Shown: one piece after another, positions 43,318-52,134 of the stretch
How positions within the stretch are numbered: the stretch's first letter is position 1
Layout of the letters: every line of letters starts with the position of its first letter
Source of the DNA: GAS188 sp035949255
GTDB lineage: Bacteria; Pseudomonadota; Alphaproteobacteria; Rhizobiales; Beijerinckiaceae
Assembly: GCA_035949255.1 (NCBI GenBank)
Contig: DASZIL010000208.1
Span: 28,051 to 92,050 of the forward strand
DNA: 64,000 nucleotides
Reading direction: 5' to 3'
Translations under genes and position numbers: made by a program
Notes under the pieces: model-generated
The model's input: the letters and a program-made list of their open reading frames with translations, nothing else
What the model was told of the DNA's origin: nothing
The model's database searches: none

Positions 43318-44084
43318 CCGGGCTTGCCCTGGATCAAGGTGCCGATCCTATCGAGATAGGCGGAGATATCGCCATCATCGCCGTGGAGAAGCGGCCAGGG
43401 CTGTCGCGCGATGAGCCGCACATCGACGCGGACGCCGTCTTCCGTCGTGATGAGGCGCACCACCGCATCGCTGGGCCAGCGAATGAGGAAGCTCGGAGCG
43501 GTCGCCGCGAACCGCGCCTGATCCTTGAACGGGGGGCGCGCATATTCGACCGTCGTGACGTGCCAGCCGCTCATGCCGGCGGCCCGCAGGGCGAAGCGCA
43601 AGGCGTCGTTCAAAGGCTCGTCGAGGAGCAGCGCGGATATGGCCCTCGGCGCGCCCGCATCGGTGGTGGTCGCCTCGACGGGCGGGCCCCAGCCCTTCGC
43701 GAGCTGCTTCAGGGGCTGGAGCGGTTGTGGGGGATTGTCGGGATCGGTCGTGAGATCGAGAGCGGCCGGCGACAAGAGATCGCGCAGATAAAGGCCGCAG
43801 GGGTAGGCGAGGAGGGCAAGCCCGAGGGCGAGGCCGATGACGGCGCTGCCCATGCCGCGGGCGCCGCGGCGCCAACCCGCGATGAAGGCGATGAGCGCGA
43901 GCAGCATCGCCCCGAGCGCAAGCGCCGCGCAGGCAAGGACGGCGGACAACGCGCCGAAGGGTTGGAGCCGCCCGAGCCAGGTCAAAAGGAGGGCGAGCGC
44001 GAGCGACAGCCAGGTGAAGAAGCCGAGCCGGCGGCTCCATAGCGCGGCACGCGAAGCGGGCTCCTCGATCAGCAGGCGACGCAT
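43302..44084 (-). CDS. DUF1499 domain membrane protein
   Basis: The 260-residue protein has three N-terminal hydrophobic segments (residues about 22-42, 47-70, 78-96) and a C-terminal DUF1499 domain (residues about 110-250) containing LTTDPDNPPQPLQPL, FALRAAGMSGWHVTTVEYAR, FLIRWPSDAVVRLITTEDG and VRVDVRLIARQPWPLLHG. Function unknown. Convergent with the MBL gene. Confidence 0.87.
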   Translation of the reverse strand: MRRLLIEEPASRAALWSRRLGFFTWLSLALALLLTWLGRLQPFGALSAVLACAALALGAMLLALIAFIAGWRRGARGMGSAVIGLALGLALLAYPCGLYLRDLLSPAALDLTTDPDNPPQPLQPLKQLAKGWGPPVEATTTDAGAPRAISALLLDEPLNDALRFALRAAGMSGWHVTTVEYARPPFKDQARFAATAPSFLIRWPSDAVVRLITTEDGVRVDVRLIARQPWPLLHGDDGDISAYLDRIGTLIQGKPGHAGR

Positions 44085-44253
44085 GGCTCATCGGCCTCGC
44101 AAGCTCGATTCCATAAGACGGCAAGGGCGAAGGCACCGGCTTTCGAAGGCGAGACGCTCGTGACGTCGCCGATGATCTGGCCATCGACGAGGCCGCGCAT
44201 CGGATGTCGACGTTGCGTCCCCCCTCGCATTTCGGGAGCGGCGCCGACCCGCT

Positions 44254-45909
44254 TCACGAGCCGGTGCGCAGGGTGGCCTCTTGCGCAGTCGGCAGAACGT
44301 GATTCTGGAAACGGTCGCGAAGGGCGGTCTTGAGGATCTTGCCTGTCGCGGTATGGGGAATCTCATCGACGAGCACCATGTCGTCGGGCATCCACCATTT
44401 GGCGATCTTGCCTTGGAGGAAGGCGAGCACGCTATCCTTGGTGGGCGTGCGATCCTTCTTCGGCACGATGATGAGGAGAGGGCGTTCATCCCATTTCGGA
44501 TGGCGCACGCCGATGACGGCGGCCTCGGCCACATCGGGATGGCCGACCGCGATGTTCTCGATGTCGATCGAGGAAATCCATTCGCCGCCGGACTTGATCA
44601 CATCCTTCGAGCGGTCGACGATCTGCATATAGCCGAACTCATCGATATTCGCGACATCGCCCGTGTCGAAGAAGCCTTGATCGTCGAGGATCTTTCCGCC
44701 CGCACCCTTGAAATAGGAGGAGGACACGGCAGGTCCGCGGACCTTGAGCCGGCCGAAGGCCTTTGCGTCCCAGGGCAGCGGCCGGTCCTCGTCATCGGTG
44801 ATCTTCATCTCGACGCCGAAGGGCGGATGGCCTTGCTTCATCTTCAAATCGAATTGCGCCTCGATGTCGAAGCTCTTGGTCTCGGGCTTGAGCGAGCAGA
44901 AGGTGCCGAGCGGGCTCATCTCGGTCATGCCCCAGGCGTGAATGACGTCGACGCCGAAACGATCGGCGAAGGTCTTGGTCATGGCGCGCGGACAGGCGGA
45001 CCCGCCGATGATCACGCGCTCGAGGAGCGGCAGCTTCAGGTCGTTCGCCTCGAGATGCTGCAAGAGCATCAACCAAACCGTCGGCACCGCGGCGGAGAAG
45101 GTGACCTTTTCCTTCTCGAGGAGCTCGTAGATGCTTGCCCCGTCGAGCTTCGGTCCAGGAAGGACGAGGGTCGCGCCCGTCATCGGCGCCGAGAAGGCGA
45201 GCGACCAGGAATTCGCATGGAACATCGGCACGACCATCAAGGCGACGTCGCGCGAGGAGATGCGAAAATTATCCGACATGCAGGCGATGAGCGAATGCAG
45301 CACATTCGAGCGGTGGCTGTAGACAACGCCCTTGGGTTCACCGGTCGTGCCCGAGGTGTAGCACATGCCGCAGGCATCCTTCTCGTCGACCTCGACCCAG
45401 GAGAAATTGCCGTCGGCCTCGGCAATCCAATCTTCATAGGCGACCGCGTTCTTGAGCGCGGCCTTCGGCATATGGGCCTTGTCGGTGAGGATCACGTAAC
45501 GTTCGATCGTCGGCAGCTTCGCGGCTATCTTCTCGATGAGCGGCACGAAGGTGAGGTCGAGGAAAAGCAGCCGGTCTTCCGCGTGATTGATGATGAAGGC
45601 GATCTGGTCCTCGAAAAGGCGCGGGTTGACCGTGTGGTAGACGGCGCCCGCACCCATGATCCCGTACCAGCATTCGAGATGTCGGGCGGTGTTCCAGGCG
45701 AGTGTCGCCACGCGATCACCCGGCCGGATGCCGTCGGCCACGAGGCGCTGCGCGACCTTGAGCGCGCGCTTTCGCAACTCCGCGTAATTCGTCTCGACGA
45801 TGGGGCCCTCGACGGAGCGTGACACGACACGGCGTCTCGGATGCTGCTGTGCCGCATAATCGATGATCTTATGGGCAAGAAGCGGCCAATCCTGCATCAA
45901 CCCGAGCAT
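44254..45909 (-). CDS. Fatty acyl-CoA ligase (AlkK-like, adenylate-forming)
   Basis: The 551-residue ANL-superfamily enzyme activates a fatty acid to its CoA thioester through an acyl-AMP. It has the P-loop-like YTSGTTGEPKG at 184-194, AWGMTEMSP, the hinge region GFFDTGDVANIDEFGYMQIV, and the C-terminal TATGKILKTALR lysine motif. The N-terminus MLGLMQDWPLLAHKIIDYAA resembles medium-chain AlkK enzymes. The start at 45909 is favoured over the ATG five codons upstream because GGGAGG lies between them. It is divergent from a MarR regulator, a likely control partner. Confidence 0.93.
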   Translation of the reverse strand: MLGLMQDWPLLAHKIIDYAAQQHPRRRVVSRSVEGPIVETNYAELRKRALKVAQRLVADGIRPGDRVATLAWNTARHLECWYGIMGAGAVYHTVNPRLFEDQIAFIINHAEDRLLFLDLTFVPLIEKIAAKLPTIERYVILTDKAHMPKAALKNAVAYEDWIAEADGNFSWVEVDEKDACGMCYTSGTTGEPKGVVYSHRSNVLHSLIACMSDNFRISSRDVALMVVPMFHANSWSLAFSAPMTGATLVLPGPKLDGASIYELLEKEKVTFSAAVPTVWLMLLQHLEANDLKLPLLERVIIGGSACPRAMTKTFADRFGVDVIHAWGMTEMSPLGTFCSLKPETKSFDIEAQFDLKMKQGHPPFGVEMKITDDEDRPLPWDAKAFGRLKVRGPAVSSSYFKGAGGKILDDQGFFDTGDVANIDEFGYMQIVDRSKDVIKSGGEWISSIDIENIAVGHPDVAEAAVIGVRHPKWDERPLLIIVPKKDRTPTKDSVLAFLQGKIAKWWMPDDMVLVDEIPHTATGKILKTALRDRFQNHVLPTAQEATLRTGS

Positions 45910-46185
45910 CGACTTTCCTCCCATCCGCGGCCCGCGCGTCTGCCGCGCGCTTAATCCTCGTCAAAGATATTAGCAAATTGACCGTGAGGCGAAAGTGCGC
46001 GCAGGTTCACCTTCTTGCCGGCGTCTTTCGGGGCTCGCGGCCGGGGACCCAAAAGGATGGCGGGACGCAGCCTCGGCAAGATCGACAGGAATGAAGAGGA
46101 GAGTCGAGGAAATGAGTGGCGCGTACCATGGGCCCATCCCACCGCGCTTTGGCACAGGTCTTTCGGCCTGATGAGAGGGGCGAAG

Positions 46186-46800
46186 ATGCGAAGGCTCGAG
46201 CGCGAGGTTGCGCCGGCCGCGGCTCGGGCTCCGCTCGCCACGGGCGAGCCCGCGAAAGATCGGGTTTTTGCGCCTTCGGGCCGGTCCGAAGGGCCGCCCG
46301 ACGCCTTTCGCGTGTGGCTGCGCTTCCTGCGGCTCGACCAGCGCTTGCGCCTCATGATGGCGCGCGCTTTGCGGGAGATCGGCCTCTCGATCCCGCAATT
46401 CGACGTGCTTTCGGCCTTGGACCAGGGCGCCGGCATCACGCAACGCGAGCTCGCTCAACAGCTCTTCGTCACCAAAGGCAATGTCTCGGGCTTGATCGAC
46501 CGTTTGGTGGATGCAAAGCTTGTGGAGCGCCGTCGCGGGGCAAAGGATCGCCGATCCCATTCGCTCGTCTTGACGCAAGACGGCAAGGCGCTCGCCGCCG
46601 CGGGGTTCGCGGTTCAAAAGACTTTTATCGAGAAGAGCTTAGGCCGGCTCGCTGCGCGAGACCTCGCCTTGCTGCATCTGCTTCTCGGGCGATGGCGCGA
46701 CGCCGCCCGCGAGGCCGAGGGGGTGCGAGGGAAAAAGGGAACGAAATCGCGCAAGGCGCCACGTCGCGGCTCCCCCTCGCCGAGCGAGGAGGCAGGTTAA
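46186..46800 (+). CDS. MarR family transcriptional regulator
   Basis: The 204-residue protein has a MarR winged helix-turn-helix (residues about 65-150: MARALREIGLSIPQFDVLSA, AGITQRELAQQLFVTKGNVS, GLIDRLVDAKLVERRRGAKD) with an extra N-terminal stretch and a basic C-terminal tail. The ATG at 46186 has GAGGGG upstream; an earlier in-frame ATG at 46171 is possible. Divergent from the acyl-CoA ligase with a 276-base spacer. Confidence 0.9.
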   Translation: MRRLEREVAPAAARAPLATGEPAKDRVFAPSGRSEGPPDAFRVWLRFLRLDQRLRLMMARALREIGLSIPQFDVLSALDQGAGITQRELAQQLFVTKGNVSGLIDRLVDAKLVERRRGAKDRRSHSLVLTQDGKALAAAGFAVQKTFIEKSLGRLAARDLALLHLLLGRWRDAAREAEGVRGKKGTKSRKAPRRGSPSPSEEAG

Positions 46801-47134
46801 AGCCCCGTTCACCATGGCGGAGCGAGGCTCAAACCTCGGCCATCGGCGCGTCGAGTTTGGGCCATGATCGCCGCGCACAAACGCGCCACCGAGCCCATGC
46901 GCTCTTCCCCTTACTCGTGAACGAAGAGAGCCTTGCCATGCGTGCATCGACCAAACCTCGTCATCCCTCCCACGACCGCCGCAAGCCCGATGCGGCGATC
47001 CCGCAATTTCGCGAGCTTCGCCTTTCCGCCGTGGTGGCGGCTTGCGCCTGGCCGAAGCGGCGCATGGCCGAGCCGCGCAAAAGCGCCGACACGATCCCCG
47101 CGAGGCGGTTCGAGGAGGGCTGATCCCTCCCGTC
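46801..47134. other. 334-base interval with a doubtful 61-codon open frame
   Basis: The only candidate gene is 46938-47123 on plus, 61 codons, Arg/Ala-rich (MRASTKPRHPSHDRRKPDAA at its start), with GAAGAGAG upstream and its stop next to the AGGAGG before the phosphoesterase gene. Composition resembles a shadow frame, so it is not annotated as a gene. Confidence 0.35.
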
Positions 47135-48058
47135 ATGAGGCGCGCCCCTTCGATTGGTGGCATCACACGACGCCAGGCGATTTTCGCCCCGCTCATTGGC
47201 GGCATCGGCAGCGTTGCTCTCAACGGCTACGCCTTCGCCTATGCGCCGGCGATCGAGCTCAATGTGACGCGTTATCGCATCGCGCCCGAGCCCTGGCGAA
47301 ACGGCCCGGCGTTGCGCGTTGCCGTGCTCACCGATCTGCATTTCGGGGAACCCTTCGTCTCGCTCGCACGGCTCGACGAAATCGTCGCCGCGACCAACGC
47401 GCTTTCACCGGATCTGATCTGCGTGCTGGGTGATTTCGAGCCCGGCCATCGCTTCGTCTCACGCCCCGTGCCGCGTGCCGATTGGGCGCGCTCGCTCCGC
47501 GCCCTCAAGGCGCCGCTCGGTGTGCACACCGTGCTCGGCAATCATGATTGGTGGTCGGATGCACAGGCGCAACTGAGATGCACCTCGGTTCCGCTTGCTG
47601 GACGCGCGCTGATGAACGCCGGCCTTCCGGTGCTCGAAAACCAGGCCGTGCCTCTCGCCAAGGACGGAATACGGTTCTGGGTGGTTGGGCTCGGCGACCA
47701 GCTTGCCTATCATGTGAGAGGCCGCACATGGATCGGCCGCAATGACCTCGATCGCGCGCTCGCGCAAGTTTCGGATACCGCGCCGATCCTGCTCCTCGCT
47801 CACGAGCCGGATATCTTTGCCACGGTCCCGGAGCGCGTCGCGCTCACGCTTTCGGGACATACGCATGGCGGACAGGTGCGGATTTTCGGCTATTCGCCGC
47901 TCGTGCCCTCCGATTACGGCAACCGTTATGCATATGGCCATGTGGTCGAGGGCCGTCGCCATCTCGTTGTCTCCGGCGGCCTCGGCCCCGGCAAGCTGCC
48001 GGTGCGCCTCGGCGTGCCGCCGGAAATCGTTCTCGTCGAGCTTTTGCCTCCTGGCTGA
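47135..48058 (+). CDS. Metallophosphoesterase (YkuE-like)
   Basis: The 307-residue protein has an N-terminal twin Arg and hydrophobic region (TRRQAIFAPLIGGIGSVALN), consistent with Tat export or membrane anchoring, followed by a calcineurin-like phosphoesterase domain: LTDLHFG with Asp67/His69, LGDFEPG with Asp100, GNHDWW with Asn136/His137, LAHEPD, and SGHTHGGQ. Two-metal catalysis is expected; relatives include YkuE and UDP-2,3-diacylglucosamine hydrolase-like proteins. The substrate is unknown. Confidence 0.91.
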   Translation: MRRAPSIGGITRRQAIFAPLIGGIGSVALNGYAFAYAPAIELNVTRYRIAPEPWRNGPALRVAVLTDLHFGEPFVSLARLDEIVAATNALSPDLICVLGDFEPGHRFVSRPVPRADWARSLRALKAPLGVHTVLGNHDWWSDAQAQLRCTSVPLAGRALMNAGLPVLENQAVPLAKDGIRFWVVGLGDQLAYHVRGRTWIGRNDLDRALAQVSDTAPILLLAHEPDIFATVPERVALTLSGHTHGGQVRIFGYSPLVPSDYGNRYAYGHVVEGRRHLVVSGGLGPGKLPVRLGVPPEIVLVELLPPG

Positions 48059-48074
48059 AGGCAGGCGGGCGCGA

Positions 48075-48776
48075 TCACGCTTTGCGGGTCGCGCCCAGGC
48101 TGCGGATCCCCTTCGTCTCGATGATGCGCGACAAATGGGATTTGCGCGCGATCAGGAAATCGAGGAGAAGCTGAGGATAATCCGGGCTCACCGCACCGCT
48201 GACGGAAGCGCGCGCCGCAAGGTTCGAGCGCCAGTGCGCGACCTTCGGCTTTTGCGCCAAGATGCCGAAATCATCGATGGCGTCGAAGACGTCGAAATAG
48301 CGAAACACCGGCCCGAAAACGGCATCGACGAGCGAGAACTCCGCGCCGTCGAACCAGGGGCCGCCATCGAGGCGCTTCTCTATCCAGGCAAAGCGCTCGG
48401 CAAGAAGCTGGCGCTTCGCCTCGAACGCGGCCTCGGCCGGAGCGGCGTAGAAGCCCCAGATGTCGCTGAGGATCGTCGAGCCGAACTCGATCGCGGCGCG
48501 GTGCTCGGCGCGCTTCAGCGGATCCTTCGGATGCAAGGGTTTTTGCTGTGTCTCCTCGAGATATTCGAGGATAACGGCGGATTCGAAAATGGCGGAGTTG
48601 CCGACCTTGAGCACCGGGGTCTTGCCGAGAGGCGAAAGCGCCTTGAACCAATCGGGCTTGCTCGAAAGGTCGATATCGACGCGCTCGAAAGGAACTTGTT
48701 TTTCGGTGAGTGAGACCACCGCGCGCTGCACATAAGGGCAGAGCTTGTGGCTGACGAGGAGAAGAGAGCTGGACAT
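48075..48776 (-). CDS. Glutathione S-transferase
   Basis: The 233-residue GST has an N-terminal thioredoxin-like domain (residues 1-80) with Cys13-Pro14 in HKLCPYVQRAVVSLTEK, the glutathione-binding cis-Pro/Glu-Ser region GKTPVLKVGNSAIFESAVIL, and a helical C-terminal domain (WFDGAEFSLVDAVFGPVFRY). The Cys active site suggests an omega- or beta-like class with thioltransferase or reductive activity. Divergent from a MarR regulator with paired palindromes in between; control by that regulator is likely. Confidence 0.92.
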   Translation of the reverse strand: MSSSLLLVSHKLCPYVQRAVVSLTEKQVPFERVDIDLSSKPDWFKALSPLGKTPVLKVGNSAIFESAVILEYLEETQQKPLHPKDPLKRAEHRAAIEFGSTILSDIWGFYAAPAEAAFEAKRQLLAERFAWIEKRLDGGPWFDGAEFSLVDAVFGPVFRYFDVFDAIDDFGILAQKPKVAHWRSNLAARASVSGAVSPDYPQLLLDFLIARKSHLSRIIETKGIRSLGATRKA

Positions 48777-48908
48777 GGCCACTCGAAACCTTTCTTGCGC
48801 GCGGGGCGTGACGCCGGACGTTCGACGCAAGCTTCATCCGGCGACCCGGAAGAGCGGCGCGCCGTGTTTCTCCGATGGAGAAGCTTGCGCGATCTTCGTT
48901 GATTATCA

Positions 48909-48940
48909 ATGCAGTTGCATCTATATATATGCAGGTGCAT
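48909..48940. promoter_or_regulatory. Paired palindromic operator between GST and MarR genes
   Basis: Two 12-base inverted repeats, ATGCAGTTGCAT (48909-48920) and ATGCAGGTGCAT (48929-48940), are separated by CTATATAT. Their centres are 20 bases apart, about two helical turns, as expected for two repressor dimers on one face of DNA. They lie in the 222-base spacer between the divergent GST and MarR genes. Confidence 0.8.
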
Positions 48941-48998
48941 CGACTTCGCAAGCTCGATGTGAGCTTGATGCCTTTGTATGAACCGGTAATATTGCCGC

Positions 48999-49460
48999 AT
49001 GCTGGAAAGCGCTCCGTCCGAAGCCGTCGTCCAGGCCTGGGCGCGCCTGGTGAAGGCGCAGCACAAGGTCCTTGGCGCCGTTGAAGCCGATTTGAAGAAG
49101 GCGGGATTCCCTTCGCTCGCTTGGTATGACGTGCTGCTTGCGTTGCGGCGCTCGCCGGGCAAGGGCCTTCGGCACCTCGAGATCGAGGCGCAACTCTTGC
49201 TCGCGCAGCATAATGTCTCTCGCCTCGTCGACCGTCTCGAGAAAGTGGGGCTTGTCGAGCGCCGACCGGTCGCGGAGGACGGCCGTGGACAGCTCGTCAT
49301 GATCACCCCGAACGGCCGCGATCTCTTGCGCCGGATGTGGCCCGCCTATCGATCGGCGATCGCGCGCCATGTGGGGCGAAAGCTCGGCGGGGAAACGCAA
49401 GCGCGAGCACTCGCCGATCTGCTCGGCCGCCTCATCGAGACGGGATCAGCCGGTTCCTGA
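48999..49460 (+). CDS. MarR family transcriptional regulator
   Basis: This 153-residue MarR protein contains SLAWYDVLLALRRSPGKGLR, HLEIEAQLLLAQHNVSRLVD and RLEKVGLVERRPVAEDGRGQ, the winged helix-turn-helix core (residues about 40-110), with dimerisation helices on both ends. MarR regulators typically repress a divergent detoxification gene and are relieved by a phenolic or oxidant ligand; the divergent GST is the natural target here. Confidence 0.92.
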   Translation: MLESAPSEAVVQAWARLVKAQHKVLGAVEADLKKAGFPSLAWYDVLLALRRSPGKGLRHLEIEAQLLLAQHNVSRLVDRLEKVGLVERRPVAEDGRGQLVMITPNGRDLLRRMWPAYRSAIARHVGRKLGGETQARALADLLGRLIETGSAGS

Positions 49461-49548
49461 GAGGGGCGTGAATGGGAAGCGGGGCCCCGGCGGCGTCCGG
49501 CGCTCCGTTGTTGACCGAGCGCAGGCCTCCCTATAGGGCAAGGCGCAA

Positions 49549-49640
49549 GGAGACGTGGCCGAGAGGCTGAAGGCACTCGTTTGCTAAATGAGCAGACCTC
49601 GAAAGGGGTCTCGAGGGTTCGAATCCCTCCGTCTCCGCCA
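49549..49640 (+). tRNA. tRNA-Ser (GCT anticodon)
   Basis: A 92-base class II tRNA with encoded CCA. Acceptor arms GGAGACG (49549-49555) and CGTCTCC (49630-49636) pair perfectly; discriminator G at 49637. Anticodon GCT at 49583-49585 in loop TTTGCTAAA; a long variable arm (CAGACCTCGAAAGGGGTCTC) identifies serine. T-loop GGTTCGAATCC is standard. tRNA-Ser genes are common attachment sites for islands, and an accessory-looking stretch begins just downstream. Confidence 0.97.
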
Positions 49641-50039
49641 AATTATATTCTAAATAGCTGAGATATTAGAATAATTCGATTACCAACGTTATCTACCCAC
49701 AAACCTACCTCCCCTCGCGCGCGATCTGCGAGCGGGGCCTAGCCGAAAGGTTATCATTCGCTTCCTTGTCACAGTTCGGTGCCCCGAACGTCACCAAGCC
49801 ACAGTTCTCGCCAACGAAGCCTCGGACGATCGTGCGCGGGAAGAATGTTGCCCCTGAAGGGAAGAATTTTGCCCTTCCGGCGGCGCCACCATGCCTTCAT
49901 CCGTCTGGCTCTTGATGTATCCACCCGATTGAAGAGGGCAATCGCCTTGCAAAAAACCGTATAGGTGGTTTCCAGTCACAGTGTTAGATTGCTCATCGAC
50001 CGCTGTCCGGCGCCAAGACTGAGCGTGGGGAGGACAACC
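49641..50039. other. 399-base interval after the tRNA, upstream of the MHS transporter
   Basis: No gene is recognised. An 8-bp AT-rich inverted repeat, TATTCTAA (49646-49653) and TTAGAATA (49666-49673), follows the tRNA at once, and a paired direct repeat lies at 49838-49874. No integrase fragment or copy of the tRNA 3' end was found by eye. Confidence 0.45.
49838..49874 (+). promoter_or_regulatory. Direct-repeat operator candidate upstream of the MHS transporter
   Basis: GGGAAGAATGTTGCCC (49838-49853) and GGGAAGAATTTTGCCC (49859-49874) differ at one base and start 21 bases apart, two helical turns. The pair lies about 166 bases before the transporter ATG, a fit for a two-site activator or repressor. 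Confidence 0.55.
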
Positions 50040-51362
50040 ATGGTTGCGCACGTTCCGCCAAACTTCCGACGCGTGATCACTGCCGCGGCCGGGGGAAACG
50101 TCATCGAATGGTATGACTTCTATATTTTCGGGAGCTTGGCCGCGGTTTTGTCGGTCAAATTCTTCGAAAAGAGCCACCCCGTCGCGGCGCTGCTCAGTAC
50201 GATCGCGCTTTTCACCGCCGGGTTCCTGATCCGTCCGCTCGGGGCATTCCTGTTCGGCTGGATGGGCGATCGGGTCGGTCGCAAATACACGTTCCTCGTT
50301 ACGCTCAGCGGCATGGCTCTGGGCACCGGGGCGATCGGGCTGATCCCGACCTTCCAGTCGATTGGGATAAGCGCCGCGATTATCCTGTTTTGTCTCCGGA
50401 TAGTCCAAGGCCTGTGCCTGGGCGGCCAATACGGCGGCGCTATCACCTATGTCGCTGAGCACGTCTCGGATGAACGCCGCGGCTACTATACCGGCTGGCT
50501 GCAGACCTCGCCCACCCTCGGGATCGTGCTGTCGCTCATCGTCATCATCGCCGTACGCAGCTATTTCGGCACTGACGCATTCAACGACTGGGCCTGGCGT
50601 GTCCCTTTCTTGTTCTCTTTCCTGCTGATGTTCATCGCCTACTACATCCGGGTCAATTTTCAAGAGTCGCCGATTTTCGAGGAGATCAAGGCCAAGGGGC
50701 AGATGACCAAGAATCCATGGAAGGAGGCCTTCCTCAGCGCCAATATCAAGTTCGTGCTGATCGCGACCATCGTTGTGCTCGGTGAGGGCGTGGTCTGGTA
50801 CAGCGGCCAGTTCTGGGCGCTGTACTTCCTACAGCAGGTTTCCAAAGTGGACGTGCTGACCACGTCGTACATCGTTGGAGCCGGTCTGATCATTGGGACG
50901 CCGACGTTGATCCTCTTCGGCTGGCTGTCCGACAGCATCGGCCGCAAACCGGTGATATTGGCCGGCTTCCTGCTCGCGGCGGTCACTTACTATCCGCTGT
51001 ATGCGTGGCTCGGTTCGGTCACGCAGCCGGGCAATATCAACTATCCGATCGCGATCATCATCATCGCCATTCTCGTCGCCTATGTTGGGATGGTCTATGG
51101 GCCGATCGGCGCGTTCCTCGCTGAATATTTCCCCAGCAGGATCCGCTACACGTCGGTATCCGTGCCCTATCACATCGGTAACGGCTGGGGCGGCGGATTG
51201 GTGCCGTTCATCACCACGGCGGCGTACCAGGCGACGGGCAGTCTCGGCTATGCTCTGATTTACCCAATCGCTGTTCCTGCGGTATGCTTCGTGCTCAGCC
51301 TTTTCCTGATGCCGGAGACCCGCAAGATGAGGATTTGGGAGCCGGAGGCGGTAAAGGCGTAA
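50040..51362 (+). CDS. MFS transporter, metabolite:H+ symporter (MHS) family
   Basis: The 440-residue protein has 12 predicted helices and MHS signatures: AAAGGNVIEWYDFYIFGSLA, FLIRPLGAFLFGWMGDRVGR, FCLRIVQGLCLGGQYGGAIT, and the cytoplasmic FGWLSDSIGRKPVI loop. MHS members import small organic acids such as shikimate, alpha-ketoglutarate or aromatic acids with protons. Its neighbour is a MobA-type hydroxylase, so 3-hydroxybenzoate is a sensible substrate guess (inference). The ATG at 50040 has GGGGAGG upstream; an earlier in-frame start at 49965 lacks membrane-protein character. Confidence 0.92.
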   Translation: MVAHVPPNFRRVITAAAGGNVIEWYDFYIFGSLAAVLSVKFFEKSHPVAALLSTIALFTAGFLIRPLGAFLFGWMGDRVGRKYTFLVTLSGMALGTGAIGLIPTFQSIGISAAIILFCLRIVQGLCLGGQYGGAITYVAEHVSDERRGYYTGWLQTSPTLGIVLSLIVIIAVRSYFGTDAFNDWAWRVPFLFSFLLMFIAYYIRVNFQESPIFEEIKAKGQMTKNPWKEAFLSANIKFVLIATIVVLGEGVVWYSGQFWALYFLQQVSKVDVLTTSYIVGAGLIIGTPTLILFGWLSDSIGRKPVILAGFLLAAVTYYPLYAWLGSVTQPGNINYPIAIIIIAILVAYVGMVYGPIGAFLAEYFPSRIRYTSVSVPYHIGNGWGGGLVPFITTAAYQATGSLGYALIYPIAVPAVCFVLSLFLMPETRKMRIWEPEAVKA

Positions 51363-52134
51363 GATTAGAGAGCGCGATCTCCCGATTTTCAGGACGGCTC
51401 GCTCGGGGGGGGCTAACTGCCATTGGTCGATCGCCACGCACGCCAGTCGGCGACGGAGCAACTATCACGCCAGGCCGGTCCAGCGAGCCACTTACGGATC
51501 TCGCGGAGTTTAGCTTGGCTCCTATAAGCTCGCCATCGACAGGCCATGTTGGCTGGACGCGACATGCGCTTGAAAGGCCTTCAGCAAGCGCGTGAAGGTG
51601 GTTCGGGGATTTCCGCTACGGTGACATTCAACCAAGCAGCCAGGCGCGTCGGGCGCGAATTCTGAATTGAAAAACACAGTGCGTCTACCTCGCACGCCAT
51701 GCGTGAGTTTGCAAAAGAGCGGGACGTAATCCTTCCGTGCTATTTGGCAAGTCACGCTGATCTAAGCAAACGTCCTTCTTTCGTCTGCGCTTGTAGCGCT
51801 CGGCGGGCTTCACCATGCTAAAAGTGATGTCGTAGTTAGGCGTCAAAAACGATGCGCTGATCAGCCCCCACCCTGCAGCTTCCGTCTTTGACCCAACCGA
51901 GACATTGGACACGCCCAACCACAATACTCTGAATGCAGTTTCTGCCCTATCGTGGTACTTGTTTTACCAGCTAAGATGCCGTCTCTGAGGGGTGGTCAGA
52001 ATGCAGCGTCGCGATTTCATTGCGCGGCACGGCGGTCGCGGCCGGTCGCGGCCGACCTGAAGCCGGCGACGCGTGAGATTGACGGTCTGCTCTGGGGGCC
52101 AGCCCGGAAGGCCCGTTAGACACGGGGAGGTTTC
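51363..52134. other. 772-base interval without an intact gene
   Basis: Between the transporter and the hydroxylase only short frames occur, on both strands, with no family match. It contains the truncated MQRRDFIA start at 52001. Such debris between co-functional genes suggests past insertions and deletions. Confidence 0.5.
52001..52060 (+). pseudogene. 5' remnant of a Tat-exported ABC substrate-binding protein gene
   Basis: An ATG after GAGGGGTGGTCAGA begins MQRRDFIARHGGRGRSRPT and stops at once. MQRRDFIA is the usual start of a large group of twin-arginine-exported ABC substrate-binding proteins in Bradyrhizobium relatives (MQRRDFIALLGG type). Only the first eight codons are intact; the rest is lost. 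Confidence 0.45.

Noticed and set aside
49791..50663. 290-codon minus-strand frame over the MHS transporter start
   Set aside because: Charged, low-quality translation antisense to transmembrane helices.
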